39,962 bases of DNA from a virus. Position 1 is the stretch's first letter. Each line of letters opens with the position of its first letter. The notes under the pieces are model-generated. The model worked only from the letters and a program-made list of their open reading frames with translations. It was not told the DNA's origin and searched no databases. A program made the position numbers and the translations under genes. This document shows, one piece after another, positions 7,516-15,508 of this stretch. Where the stretch lies: positions 1 through 39,962 of the IMG/VR virus record IMGVR_UViG_3300021479_000043. One strand, 5' to 3'.

Positions 7516-8366
7516 AAAAGCCTATAACGTTTGAGTGCTTCTTCAAGTTTTTGTTTAAATCCTTTTTCGTTGTATGGCAAGCAAAAAGGTTGAGATTGTC
7601 CTTGAGTCCGGCCGATTTCGACATAGGTATTTAAGACTTCATAGTAGGAGTTTTCTTTAGGTTGAAGCGCACCTTCGAGTTCTTTGGCGAGCATCTTGTT
7701 CGAGGCTTCGTTTTCCTTGCCTGATTTAGGAATTTCAGGTTGTTCTTTGCATGCCCATTTAAGCGCTTGATCTAAAGTCGTTGAAATTTCCGTCGAGGAA
7801 TGCGTTAACCAGGACAAGGCGCTCAAAATGATGATCGGTGGATAGTTCTTTAGCACGAACTTTTTTGTGGCCTCCTTGACCCCTACAATCGCGAGCTTGT
7901 CGGCCACCTCTTTTTCTTCTGAAGACAAAGAAACAACACCAGCCGGCGCAGCCTCCTGTTGTTGTTTTATGATTGTCTCTCTTGTATTTATACTATCCTT
8001 ATATGGGGTGACATCTGCAACAGGGGGGGGTGACATAGATTTCGGGGGGGGGTGACATGTATGTCGCTTCGTGAATTGTTTTTTAAAATCGTTTATTATC
8101 CAAATATTTCTTTTAGTTTGGAAGCCACCTGTTTCAATTTCAACCACTATATAATCTCTATCAACTAATTGTTTTAACCATCTTTGAATAGTTCGAATAT
8201 CAACCTTGTGTTTCTCTGCAAAATGCTTATTAGAAGCCCAGCACCTTCCTTCCTGGGAATACATTACGATTCTTCCATATAAACGGACCGCTCCATCTTC
8301 GAGAGAGTCGTCATCTAATATAAATGAAGGGATTGAGCCAAATGAGGATTTTGTGTGATTTTCCAT
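7512..8366 (-). CDS. Replication initiator with N-terminal helix-turn-helix
   Basis: 284 residues. Residues about 28-95 read as a winged helix-turn-helix of the HTH_36 type (YGRIVMYSQEGRCWASNKHF, then DIRTIQRWLKQLVDRDYI), found in phage replication proteins of the lambda O/DnaD sort. A Pro-rich linker (PPPKSMSPPP) follows, encoded by the iteron-like repeats at 8005-8058. The C-terminal half is helical. The gene heads the minus-strand operon that contains RusA; the start follows AGGAA. It would bind the origin and recruit a host helicase loader; no helicase is encoded here. Confidence 0.7.
   Translation of the reverse strand: MENHTKSSFGSIPSFILDDDSLEDGAVRLYGRIVMYSQEGRCWASNKHFAEKHKVDIRTIQRWLKQLVDRDYIVVEIETGGFQTKRNIWIINDFKKQFTKRHTCHPPPKSMSPPPVADVTPYKDSINTRETIIKQQQEAAPAGVVSLSSEEKEVADKLAIVGVKEATKKFVLKNYPPIIILSALSWLTHSSTEISTTLDQALKWACKEQPEIPKSGKENEASNKMLAKELEGALQPKENSYYEVLNTYVEIGRTQGQSQPFCLPYNEKGFKQKLEEALKRYRLL
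8005..8058. repeat. Three iteron-like GGGGTGACAT repeats; candidate replication origin
   Basis: GGGGTGACAT occurs at 8005-8014, 8027-8036 and 8049-8058 with an exact 22-bp spacing, that is two helical turns. The last two are extended to eight G residues. They lie within the initiator gene, as the lambda origin iterons lie within gene O, and AT-rich DNA lies on both sides. Confidence 0.65.
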
Positions 8367-8418
8367 TTGTATTTCCTGTAATTAAGTTTTTTAATTACAA
8401 GGATTAAAGCAGAGCTGA

Positions 8419-8448
8419 TTGACAAATCATTATTTAGTGGTGTACTAA
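8419..8448 (+). promoter_or_regulatory. Candidate sigma-70 promoter
   Basis: TTGACA (8419-8424), an 18-base spacer and TACTAA (8443-8448). It would drive a short plus-strand transcript ending at the strong terminator at 8611-8648. It lies between the divergent initiator gene and the repressor gene. Confidence 0.45.
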
Positions 8449-8487
8449 AAATACCGGAATTATCTAAGATAAGAGCGGATGAAGTGA

Positions 8488-8583
8488 ATGACAGCACTGA
8501 GTCTCCTTGTAATGGGATTGGTTCCCTTTATGATGAGCAATCGTATTGGCCCTTGCAAAATGTTAGGTACGTTCAAACGCTAA
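8488..8583 (+). CDS. Possible 31-residue hydrophobic peptide in a short, self-contained transcript
   Basis: An ATG at 8488, with a weak GGAT seven bases upstream, opens MTALSLLVMGLVPFMMSNRI... ending in a Lys/Arg tail. The peptide is hydrophobic enough to enter a membrane. The region has its own promoter (8419) and intrinsic terminator (8611), so the unit could instead be a noncoding RNA of about 190 bases. A third reading, frame +3 from about 8392 to 8618, is open for about 75 codons without a good start. I cannot choose between them. Confidence 0.3.
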   Translation: MTALSLLVMGLVPFMMSNRIGPCKMLGTFKR

Positions 8584-8610
8584 CACTTTTGAACCCAGTT
8601 TCACGAGATG

Positions 8611-8648
8611 CCCCCTGATTCAATCAATCGAGTCAGGGGGTTTTCTTT
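8611..8648 (+). terminator. Strong intrinsic terminator, plus strand
   Basis: CCCCCTGA (8611-8618) pairs perfectly with TCAGGGGG (8633-8640), and TTTTCTTT follows. This ends the short plus-strand unit and protects the downstream minus-strand repressor from read-through. Confidence 0.85.
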
Positions 8649-8671
8649 ATCCCCTGGCCGACGTTCGTTTT

Positions 8672-8902
8672 TCACGCAGATTTACCCTTGCAGCTTTTCT
8701 TGTAAGCTTGGAAAAGCTGAGGGTAGATGTCTTCCGGAGTTATATCCCCTTTTCCCATTTTGATCAATTTTTCAGCGAGCTTCAAAGATGGTATTTGCTT
8801 TCCATTACATATTAACGATAAATGTTGCGGTGTAATTTTTAGCTGTTTAGCTGTATGAATCACTTTCATACGATATGTGAATAAGTACGTACGGACGTCC
8901 AT
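8672..8902 (-). CDS. Cro/CI-like small helix-turn-helix regulator
   Basis: 76 residues. TAKQLKITPQHLSLICNG with the following KQIPSLKLAEKLIKMG is the typical Cro/CI/YdaS-like helix-turn-helix (residues about 17-50). It is transcribed divergently from the early operon at 9076, the usual arrangement for an early switch. The 173-bp gap between them would hold its operators. With no integrase seen, it may be a Cro-type regulator of the early genes. Confidence 0.7.
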   Translation of the reverse strand: MDVRTYLFTYRMKVIHTAKQLKITPQHLSLICNGKQIPSLKLAEKLIKMGKGDITPEDIYPQLFQAYKKSCKGKSA

Positions 8903-8995
8903 TTCTTAACTCCCTGTAAATTGCAGAGTGTTTCATAACAGAGAATTTCAATCAACAGTAAATAATATTTTAATTTTTTATGGCAATCTTTTTTG

Positions 8996-9025
8996 TTGCG
9001 ATAAATAACCGACATTTGCTATATT
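8996..9025 (+). promoter_or_regulatory. Candidate promoter of the plus-strand early operon
   Basis: TTGCGA (8996-9001), an 18-base spacer and TATATT (9020-9025), 50 bases before the first start codon at 9076. The start is preceded by AGGAG. It lies in the divergent regulator/early operon gap. Confidence 0.5.
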
Positions 9026-9075
9026 GAAGATATCGAAATTCATTAAGGCTTTCACAAACAACTCAGGAGATTGAC

Positions 9076-9327
9076 ATGAGAAGTTATACAAGACCAGCAT
9101 TTTTAAGTGAATATGAAGATGATTATGAACATCCTAAGGTTCTAGAGCTAGAACAGCGAATAGATCACTCTATTGAGTGGTTTGAAGAAGTATGCGCTAT
9201 TCTTTATGGGAAAAAGCCTTTTGATTTAGACGACTTAGAGAATTGTCTAGATGAGCTTTCCTCCCACTTGGGTTGCAAGATTCCAAGTAATAATTTACAA
9301 GTTACCTTAAACCAAAAAACAGCCTAA
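9076..9327 (+). CDS. Hypothetical early protein
   Basis: 83 residues, first gene of the plus-strand operon, with a good AGGAG site eight bases before ATG. Acidic N-terminus (SEYEDDYEHPK), otherwise helical. Eleven bases separate it from the ssDNA-binding protein gene. No family is recognised. Confidence 0.65.
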   Translation: MRSYTRPAFLSEYEDDYEHPKVLELEQRIDHSIEWFEEVCAILYGKKPFDLDDLENCLDELSSHLGCKIPSNNLQVTLNQKTA

Positions 9328-9338
9328 CGGAGGCACCA

Positions 9339-10130
9339 ATGATTACATTTTTACCCACAGATTACCAAGCACCTAAAATGAATAGCTCTTATATGAAGAT
9401 TCTTCCTGGGGAGAACAAAATAAGAATCCTTTCCAAGCCCGTGATGGGCTGGGAGGACTGGAAAGATAAAAAGCCAATACGATTTAGAGAACACGCAAAA
9501 CCTCTATCTCCGGTAGATCCAGAGAAACCAGTAAAGTTTTTCTGGTCTTTCATTGTGTGGAACTATAACGAAAAACAGATCCAAATATTACACTTAACAC
9601 AAGCATCTATAAGAAAAAACATAGAAGCTCTATGTAAAGACGCAGACTGGGGACAGCCATTTTTCTACGATATCAAGATCTTAAAAAAAGGTGAGCAGAT
9701 GGAAACTGAATATGTCGTTAATCCATTACCACACAAGCCAATCACCGAAGAGATGATTTCCTGTTTCCACAAGAAGCCGATAAATTTGGAGGCTTTATAT
9801 GACAACTCAGACCCTTTTTCACATCTGCAAGATAATTTTACTCCTGGCGTGTTTACTCAATCTAAGGAATTAGAGTTGCAACCTGTCGCGGTAGAAGTAC
9901 AGCAGATAGAGCTAGAAAAACTTTCAGATGAACAGGCTAAAGAGTTGGTGTCGATAATGGAAGAATGTGACGTCGATTATAGGAAACAAACGTGGAAATT
10001 CTGGAAACAGCAATACAAAATAAATGTGTTGGCAGATCTCCCCGCATCTGTGTACGAAGGAATTAAAAATGGTGCGCTGAGTCGTTTAAATGAGAATGCA
10101 AAGAAAGAATATCAAGGAGAAAAAAAATGA
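9339..10130 (+). CDS. gp32-like single-stranded DNA-binding protein
   Basis: 263 residues. The pattern ENKIRILSKPVMGWEDW, KFFWSFIVWNYNEKQIQIL, TQASIRKNIEALCKDADWG, FFYDIKILKKG fits the phage gp32-like ssDNA-binding OB-fold proteins. The C-terminal 80 residues are an additional helical acidic domain. Such genes commonly stand beside a YqaJ nuclease and act together in replication and recombination; here a homing endonuclease separates the two. The start has GGAGG eight bases upstream. Confidence 0.65.
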   Translation: MITFLPTDYQAPKMNSSYMKILPGENKIRILSKPVMGWEDWKDKKPIRFREHAKPLSPVDPEKPVKFFWSFIVWNYNEKQIQILHLTQASIRKNIEALCKDADWGQPFFYDIKILKKGEQMETEYVVNPLPHKPITEEMISCFHKKPINLEALYDNSDPFSHLQDNFTPGVFTQSKELELQPVAVEVQQIELEKLSDEQAKELVSIMEECDVDYRKQTWKFWKQQYKINVLADLPASVYEGIKNGALSRLNENAKKEYQGEKK

Positions 10131-10729
10131 GCGAGATTATTTCTCGTTTCATGAATAAAGTTGAGAAAACAGAAACCTGTTGGATTTGGAAAGCTCAGAT
10201 CCAACCAACAGGTTATGGTACCTTTTGGATGAATAAAAAGAATCAACTTTCTCACAGAGTTTCCTGGGTTTTATTTAAAGGTGATATACCCAACGGACTA
10301 TGGGTATTGCATAGATGTGACAATCCTTCTTGTGTAAATCCAGATCATCTTTTTTTAGGAACTCCTAAAGATAATACTCATGACATGATGAATAAGGGTA
10401 GAGAGAGAAAACAAATAAGTAAACTTACAGAACGAGATCTGGCTAATGTTTTAGATCTCTATAAAAATGGAGTTTCACAAAGGGAAATTTCTAGAATATT
10501 CAATACAACTCAATTTTTGATCTGGAGACACATTCACAAAAAAGTTCCAGTAAAAAAATGTATTGGAGAAGGTAATAAAAAATCTGTACTAACTGAAATG
10601 CAAGTAAAAGAGATAAGATCTTCTTATATACCAATAAAAGTTAGTTTTAATATTCTGTCGAAAAAATATAATGTTAACAAAAGTACAATTGAAAGAATAA
10701 TTAGGAGAGAAACATGGCAGCATATTTAA
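10127..10729 (+). CDS. HNH homing endonuclease (HNH_3 type)
   Basis: 200 residues. CWIWKAQIQPTGYGTFW, HRVSWVLFKGDIP, then LHRCDNPSCVNPDHLFLG: the nuclease core with H62, N71 and H74 and the cysteines C64/C69 is intact. KDNTHDMMNKGRERKQ and two C-terminal helix-turn-helix-like segments (KNGVSQREISRIFNTT; NILSKKYNVNKSTIERI) supply DNA binding. It overlaps the ssDNA-binding gene by ATGA and the nuclease gene by 16 bases, an exact fit between two functionally linked genes, typical of a free-standing homing gene. Confidence 0.9.
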   Translation: MSEIISRFMNKVEKTETCWIWKAQIQPTGYGTFWMNKKNQLSHRVSWVLFKGDIPNGLWVLHRCDNPSCVNPDHLFLGTPKDNTHDMMNKGRERKQISKLTERDLANVLDLYKNGVSQREISRIFNTTQFLIWRHIHKKVPVKKCIGEGNKKSVLTEMQVKEIRSSYIPIKVSFNILSKKYNVNKSTIERIIRRETWQHI

Positions 10730-11595
10730 TTCAGGGTTCAGATGAATGGATTCAAAAAAGAAAACAATGTATTACAGCTACAGATCTTCCAGTAATTTTA
10801 GAAGATTCACCTTGGAAAACAAGATATAAATTATGGAAGGAAAAGGTTGGGCTATCTGAAGTAGAGAAACCCAATTTAAGAATGATTCGAGGTCTTGAGT
10901 TAGAGCCAATAGCAAGAAAAGAATTCGAGAATGTTACAGGAACTCGGATGAAGCCTGTGGTTGTGTTTCACTCTGAATATCCTTGGATGATGGCATCATT
11001 AGATGGAAGAAGTAAATGTCAGAAATTTATTGTAGAAATCAAATGTGCCTCCAAGGTAGATCATGAAGTAGCTAAAAAGGGACAGATTCCAAAAAAGTAT
11101 TATGCACAGGTTCAAACACAGCTTGCAGTCACTAATCTAAAAATGGCATACTATTTTTCATTCGATGGAAAAGAAGGTGTTATTGTGGAAGTAAACCGAG
11201 ACGACATATATATAGAAAGGCTGATTGAGAAGGCTATAGAGTTCAAGCGCTGTATAGATCAGTTTATTCCTCCTGAAATGACCGACAAAGAGAAAAGAGA
11301 GGCAGAATGTTTGAATATAGAAGACTTAAACGCCGAACGTCTAGCTTCGCGGTATCTAGAGCTAGGTGCCATCTTAGACGATTTGGTAGAACAGAGGGAG
11401 GACTACAAACAACAATTAATCGCGCTTGCTCGTGGATCAAACATTCAGGGAGAGTCTTTCAAATTGTCAAAAGTGCTTACGAAGGGTCGTGTGGACTACG
11501 ATTCTATACTACGAAAGCATGGCATTGATGAAGATTTAGACGCCTTTAGAAAGACATCTACAGAGTCTTGGAGGATAAGTAAAACTGATGACTGA
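10714..11595 (+). CDS. YqaJ/lambda-exonuclease family nuclease
   Basis: 293 residues. Motifs: ITATDLPVIL (20-29), RGLELEP with E62 and E64, MASLDG with D97, and VEIKC with E108 and K110, together the metal-dependent active site of lambda-exonuclease-type viral recombinases. It would process double-strand ends for recombination with the gp32-like protein. The C-terminal part (about 200-293) is helical. The start at 10714 lies within the HNH gene's end; GGAGAG precedes it. Confidence 0.85.
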   Translation: MAAYLIQGSDEWIQKRKQCITATDLPVILEDSPWKTRYKLWKEKVGLSEVEKPNLRMIRGLELEPIARKEFENVTGTRMKPVVVFHSEYPWMMASLDGRSKCQKFIVEIKCASKVDHEVAKKGQIPKKYYAQVQTQLAVTNLKMAYYFSFDGKEGVIVEVNRDDIYIERLIEKAIEFKRCIDQFIPPEMTDKEKREAECLNIEDLNAERLASRYLELGAILDDLVEQREDYKQQLIALARGSNIQGESFKLSKVLTKGRVDYDSILRKHGIDEDLDAFRKTSTESWRISKTDD

Positions 11596-11878
11596 AATCA
11601 TGTGTTTTTTTGTATGGCCCTTATTAGCCGGTTTATTGGCCGTCAATATCGTATATTGGTCCAAGACACGACCCAAAGTCTATACGATGGAATCCGACAA
11701 ATGGATATTTGTGAAGGATCAAGATATTCCCGAAGGCGATTGCTGGGTGACAGACGGTAAAATAGTCAGACACTGCGCGCGCCCTGACTATAACAAAGAA
11801 GGTAAACCAATTCTGTTTCATACTGAAACGGAGATAATCGCATGGATGCCGAAACCTCTTCCCCCGAGGATTAAATGA
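11588..11878 (+). CDS. Membrane-anchored DUF551-like protein
   Basis: 96 residues. Residues 3-23 (IMCFFVWPLLAGLLAVNIVY) are one membrane span; the rest, with DKWIFVKDQDIPEGDCWVTD and a final IIAWMPKPLPP, follows the DUF551 pattern. Overlaps the nuclease gene by 8 bases and the next by ATGA. Confidence 0.55.
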   Translation: MTEIMCFFVWPLLAGLLAVNIVYWSKTRPKVYTMESDKWIFVKDQDIPEGDCWVTDGKIVRHCARPDYNKEGKPILFHTETEIIAWMPKPLPPRIK

Positions 11879-12123
11879 TAGATAGACGAATTGAAGGACC
11901 TAAAATCAGCCTTCAACTACACGATATTTTGCTAAAAGGATTGAATGATATAAAAGATCCTGAAGAAAAAAGGGACAGGATTGATTTTGTCATTGATGCA
12001 TTGATCGTTCAACTTTCGACCGTTTTATCTATATTTACAAAAGAAGAGGATTCAACAGCTGTGGTTTTAGAGATATCAAAATCCTTGTCGCATAATTTAA
12101 ATAATAGGAATAAGTTTAAATGA
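11875..12123 (+). CDS. Hypothetical early protein
   Basis: 82 residues, almost entirely helical and charged (DIKDPEEKRDRIDFVIDALI). Coupled by ATGA at both ends to its neighbours. Unrecognised. Confidence 0.6.
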   Translation: MIDRRIEGPKISLQLHDILLKGLNDIKDPEEKRDRIDFVIDALIVQLSTVLSIFTKEEDSTAVVLEISKSLSHNLNNRNKFK

Positions 12124-12440
12124 CTATATGGCGCTGCTGTAAAAAAGATCCTCCTCCGATGGCATGGAAGGTTTTATGCATGAATCGAGGGGATTTTTTC
12201 GTTGCTCAAAGATTTGAAGATTTCTATTTTCCTATTCCGTTTATTGATAGTAAGTATGCAAAAAATAATTTATTTCCTGAATTATGGTGTGAGATAGATT
12301 TTATGGAACCTTATACCGAATATATGAAATTTATTATTGACGGAAAGAAAATGCTCGCAGATGAATTTAAAATAAAAGATCCAGATGAATATAAAGATTT
12401 ATTAGATTCTTTGATTAAGAGCGTGAAAGATGCAACTTGA
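12120..12440 (+). CDS. DUF551-like protein
   Basis: 106 residues. RCCKKDPPPMAWKVLCMNRG, a central LWCEIDFMEP and a helical tail match the loose DUF551 pattern (dPP...kVLc....g). Third such protein in the window; presence in both operons suggests old duplications. Confidence 0.55.
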   Translation: MTIWRCCKKDPPPMAWKVLCMNRGDFFVAQRFEDFYFPIPFIDSKYAKNNLFPELWCEIDFMEPYTEYMKFIIDGKKMLADEFKIKDPDEYKDLLDSLIKSVKDAT

Positions 12441-12657
12441 TTTATTTGTGAAAGACGAAGTGGCGCTTCTGCATGAAGAACTACACAAGGTAAAAACGTC
12501 ATCTGATAACGTACGTAGGGGTATTTTCCAACGCCATGATGAATTAGCCAAGAAATGGTTGCAGTTATATCAGGAAGTAGAATTACTGAAACAAATTGTT
12601 AAATCTGATAAAAGACCCGCGCAAATGTTTAGCTTTTGCGAGGAGAAGGTGAGTTAA
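12430..12657 (+). CDS. Hypothetical coiled-coil protein
   Basis: 75 residues, heptad-like (EVALLHEELHKVKTSSDNVR; LAKKWLQLYQEVELLKQIV). Overlaps its neighbours by 11 and 1 bases. Unrecognised. Confidence 0.6.
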   Translation: MQLDLFVKDEVALLHEELHKVKTSSDNVRRGIFQRHDELAKKWLQLYQEVELLKQIVKSDKRPAQMFSFCEEKVS

Positions 12658-12887
12658 TGAATAATGAGATTAAACTTTTCTGGCATTGCGGAAAATGTAT
12701 GGAAGAAAAACCTTCGCACCTATCTCCGTGGGATTATGGATTCATCGAGGCAGGATGGACAAGAAAAGGTTTCCAAGTGTGGTGTAAAAGACATGAGTTA
12801 AATATCCTGAATATTGATTGTCAAGGAAACCCATTGACTGTTAGGACGCCTGAAGAGCAGGAAGAGGATTTATCTAATGACTCCTGA
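12657..12887 (+). CDS. Hypothetical small protein with CxxC
   Basis: 76 residues from MNNEIKLFW. The TAATG overlap with the upstream stop and GGTGAG before it support this start rather than the in-frame ATG at 12636. WHCGKCMEEKP carries one cysteine pair; a third cysteine and histidines (WCKRHELN) could complete a metal site. Confidence 0.6.
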   Translation: MNNEIKLFWHCGKCMEEKPSHLSPWDYGFIEAGWTRKGFQVWCKRHELNILNIDCQGNPLTVRTPEEQEEDLSNDS

Positions 12888-13017
12888 GACGCTTTTAGTC
12901 TGCAAACACGCAGTAAAACGCTACGGCAGAGTGAGCGAGGCATATCTGATGAGGAAGTTAAGGATAACATGGGAAGCGGCGCAGGATGTTATAAGAGAAT
13001 TTTATAAACGAAAGTAA
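12877..13017 (+). CDS. 46-residue winged-helix-like protein
   Basis: MTPETLLVCKHAVKRYGRVS followed by EAYLMRKLRITWEAAQDVI. The pattern resembles the DNA-binding gamma domain of FtsK (S-x-x-L-Q-R-x-x-x-I-x-x-x-R-A-A-x-x-I). The start overlaps the previous gene by 11 bases. The spacing of GAGCAGGAAGAGG upstream gives an adequate ribosome site. Confidence 0.5.
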   Translation: MTPETLLVCKHAVKRYGRVSEAYLMRKLRITWEAAQDVIREFYKRK

Positions 13018-13027
13018 GGAGGTTACC

Positions 13028-13204
13028 ATGACCGGTGAAACACAAAAACAGGAACAAGCTTCACCTGAGCTTACACTGTTCTTGAACAGGCTTTTGCAAA
13101 TAAAAAAAGAATTGAAGCAAGCTTCTGAAGACACTCAGGATTCACGATTTACATATTTCTATGAGCAGCTTCACGAACTATTCAAGGCGGTTGATGATGT
13201 TTAA
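13028..13204 (+). CDS. Hypothetical 58-residue protein
   Basis: An AAGGAGG ribosome site stands six bases before ATG. Helical and charged (LFLNRLLQIKKELKQASE). Overlaps the secreted protein gene downstream. Unrecognised. Confidence 0.6.
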   Translation: MTGETQKQEQASPELTLFLNRLLQIKKELKQASEDTQDSRFTYFYEQLHELFKAVDDV

Positions 13205-13430
13205 ATTTCTATTATTAACTTTCTTTTTTTGCAGTTGTTTTTGCAATATGCATGCAAATATAATCAACTACGATCCTTCCACAGGTATTTATCAGGTAGA
13301 TAAATTTGGTGCGAATGTGTTTGATGTATCTACTAAAAAAAAGACAGATGTTTTTTCTGTTCCTAAAAATGAAGAGACTTTATCAATAAAATCAATACAG
13401 AAATTCCGTTGTCAAATTTTAAAACGTTAA
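13194..13430 (+). CDS. Small secreted or lipoprotein-like protein
   Basis: 78 residues from the double ATG at 13194/13197; the frame is open upstream to 13161 but this start gives a proper signal peptide (MMFKFLLLTFFFCSCFCNMH). Several cysteines in the core could include a lipobox. The mature part is about 55 polar residues (DPSTGIYQVDKFGANVFDVS). It is one of the few exported products of the early operon; exclusion of other phages is a possible role. Confidence 0.5.
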   Translation: MMFKFLLLTFFFCSCFCNMHANIINYDPSTGIYQVDKFGANVFDVSTKKKTDVFSVPKNEETLSIKSIQKFRCQILKR

Positions 13431-13531
13431 AATTAAAACTTGAAAGATTTGACATTGCTTTAGATACAGTAGAAAGGCATAAAAATAATAACTTAACAAA
13501 CATAGTTTCCATTATCAGACGTTAGGGACAA

Positions 13532-13801
13532 ATGACAGAAGACACTAAGAATTATTTTATAGAATTATCTAATAAAATACTCAGAGAGTTGCAGGATGAA
13601 TGCATTCGCGATATAGACGGATCAAGGTTGGACAAAGAACATAGTCTGAGAATTCTAGAAGTGATTAGTAAATGTGAATTATGGCTTGATGTGCTTTTAA
13701 CGCAAACTGAGGAAATAGGCGGTTTTGGATCTTCCTATCCGAAGAAATGCTTAGACTCTTTAAAACTGTTTAGGACAATATTAGATATGGAGATTAAATA
13801 A
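13532..13801 (+). CDS. Hypothetical early protein
   Basis: 89 residues, helical and acidic (YFIELSNKILRELQDECIRD). Preceded by a 100-base gap, holding only a short open frame without a good start, and a weak GGGACA ribosome site. Unrecognised. Confidence 0.6.
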   Translation: MTEDTKNYFIELSNKILRELQDECIRDIDGSRLDKEHSLRILEVISKCELWLDVLLTQTEEIGGFGSSYPKKCLDSLKLFRTILDMEIK

Positions 13802-13802
13802 C

Positions 13803-14096
13803 ATGTCCGGCGAATGCTCTGTTTGCGGAGAACATCCAGTTGATGGATATTGTCAATGTGATAGGACAAATAATCCATACAACTTACAACTCAATAGAAT
13901 ATGTAGCGATATTATATTCCATTCCGAACCTGGAATATGGGCGATGAAAATTACAAGAGATGGAATACTTTTCAATAGGGAAGCATATCCGATTTCTCAA
14001 CCTGAAGATTTTGCTCAAGCTGTCATAGATATCCTAGAAAATGTTTTCACTGTTAAGTTTGAAAGAAAAAATCCACCGTATGATAGGAAAGATTAA
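13803..14096 (+). CDS. Small zinc-finger protein
   Basis: 97 residues. CSVCGEHPVDGYCQC (residues 5-19) has four cysteines in a tight zinc-knuckle pattern; the rest (SEPGIWAMKITRDGILFN; FAQAVIDILENVF) is an alpha/beta unit common in small phage proteins. Overlaps the next gene by one base. Confidence 0.65.
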   Translation: MSGECSVCGEHPVDGYCQCDRTNNPYNLQLNRICSDIIFHSEPGIWAMKITRDGILFNREAYPISQPEDFAQAVIDILENVFTVKFERKNPPYDRKD

Positions 14097-14302
14097 TGGA
14101 CATGTGGAATTGGCTACAAATTTGTTACTTAGAGGGATCTTTATCTATAAAAGACATGGAAGATGTATTAGAAGATAGCCAGATGGCAAAAGATCTATGG
14201 AACGAATTCGTTGATAATGAAGATTTCATCCTTCATTGTCAGGAAGAAGTTGCTTCATTCTATAAATACATTAAAAATAAAAATCGAGAAAATGAAATAT
14301 AA
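14096..14302 (+). CDS. Hypothetical early protein, last of the operon
   Basis: 68 residues, strongly acidic and helical (DMEDVLEDSQMAKDLWNEFV). Ends three bases from the converging tail-fibre gene; no clear terminator lies between. An acidic small protein might mimic DNA, but nothing else supports this. Confidence 0.55.
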   Translation: MDMWNWLQICYLEGSLSIKDMEDVLEDSQMAKDLWNEFVDNEDFILHCQEEVASFYKYIKNKNRENEI

Positions 14303-14305
14303 TTT

Positions 14306-15508
14306 TTATCTAGGAGTGGTAAGTACTTGAGTTAGATAAAATAAGTCTATAATAAAAGTTCCTGTGGCAATACTTCCAGCGCTATAAGTCTCATCAAACA
14401 TACATAAAATAGCTGTAGTAGGTATATTGGTAGCAATACTGCCTAGGCTTACACCATCCATCGTAAAGGTGACAGAACTTGCTGCTGCATTGATAGATAT
14501 TTGTGCATTATGCCAACCTGTTGTGACTGCTGTTGAACTGCTGGTTGTTGTTCTGGTAGAAGCACTAGCTGTTTTTATGTTCCAATTTCCGCTATTGATG
14601 TTGTCAGAATATTCGAAATAGCATCCATTAACCTGATCTGCTCCGTTTGTATCTCCCATGCCTATACGTATCGTATATCTATTAGTACCCGTAGACAAGT
14701 TGACAATCTTAAATACCCAATTCAGCGTTAATACTCCTCCTCCTAAAATGAAAGTACCTTGAGTCGTATTTACGGGCGATAGATTTAGGAAAAAACTTGC
14801 TGTGTTTGTTGCTGATGAACTGCGTATGATCCCTGGATGACCGTTTTCCGTTGCTGCGATTGCTCCCCAAGCACTAGCAGGAGATAGATTCCAGATAAGA
14901 CCAGATGTTAACGTTGTTGTAGAAGGATCTACAATACCGATAAAATCGTCTCTAATAGCTACAACGGCATTTGGATTGAATGCTGTCACAGTTATAGCAT
15001 TAGACGCACTGGTTATTGTAGTTCCTGCGCCTGCTGTTATGGTTGCACCCACTGGTGATCCTGCAGTTGATCCTATCAGCACTTGCCCGTCTGTTAGCGC
15101 TGTGAGTTGGGGAACACCACCTGATGTTGTCGTTAAAACTGCTCCGTTAGCAGTAGTTAATCCTCCGATAGTGTTAGTGGCAGACGAGAAAAGAATTTGA
15201 TTTATCGTAGTCGTATTTGGATATGTAGCAGTTGTATAAAGATTATTGGTGCCATCGGAACGCAAAATAGTGCCTGCACTTCCGCTGGCGCTGGGATAAG
15301 TAGGAGTGCTAAAAGATGGATCAGCTGAAGCCCCACCAGACTGCAAAACTTGCCCCGCTGTTGATGTGGGGCCTACGTTTGAAAAAGTGCTTGAAGTAGC
15401 TCCTCCTATAAGAATTGCATGATTTGTAGTAGTTGTCTCTACAAATGCAGTTCCTGTGAATCCAACCATACCCGCAGAGCTTACATTAACAGCATTATTT
15501 GATGGCAT
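14306..15508 (-). CDS. Tail fibre/spike protein with C-terminal carbohydrate-binding-like domain
   Basis: 400 residues. N-terminal half is Ser/Thr/Gly-rich with the repeat GQVLIGSTAGSPVGATITAG shared with the two upstream genes. The C-terminal half (about 185-400) has hydrophobic/aromatic beta strands (GLIWNLSPASAW, RYTIRIGMGD, VTFTMDGVSLGSI) like a jelly-roll lectin or concanavalin-type fold. It is the last gene of the tail operon and the most likely receptor-binding tip. Confidence 0.6.
   Translation of the reverse strand: MPSNNAVNVSSAGMVGFTGTAFVETTTTNHAILIGGATSSTFSNVGPTSTAGQVLQSGGASADPSFSTPTYPSASGSAGTILRSDGTNNLYTTATYPNTTTINQILFSSATNTIGGLTTANGAVLTTTSGGVPQLTALTDGQVLIGSTAGSPVGATITAGAGTTITSASNAITVTAFNPNAVVAIRDDFIGIVDPSTTTLTSGLIWNLSPASAWGAIAATENGHPGIIRSSSATNTASFFLNLSPVNTTQGTFILGGGVLTLNWVFKIVNLSTGTNRYTIRIGMGDTNGADQVNGCYFEYSDNINSGNWNIKTASASTRTTTSSSTAVTTGWHNAQISINAAASSVTFTMDGVSLGSIATNIPTTAILCMFDETYSAGSIATGTFIIDLFYLTQVLTTPR

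Noticed and set aside
7867-8055. Plus-strand frame across the iterons
   Set aside because: Gly-rich end comes from poly-G of the repeats; the initiator is on the other strand.
8005-8058. CRISPR array
   Set aside because: Only three 10-bp repeats 22 bp apart inside a coding gene, with no leader or cas genes.
8392-8618. A 75-codon frame read as the 3' end of a host gene at an attachment site
   Set aside because: No start codon, no integrase and no recognised protein; the short promoter-terminator unit explains the region more simply.
13431-13531. A 36-codon frame starting TTG
   Set aside because: No ribosome site and no start; it could be a remnant of a frameshifted gene but cannot be supported.
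14427-15200. Several plus-strand frames opposite the tail fibres
   Set aside because: Shadows of low-complexity fibre codons.
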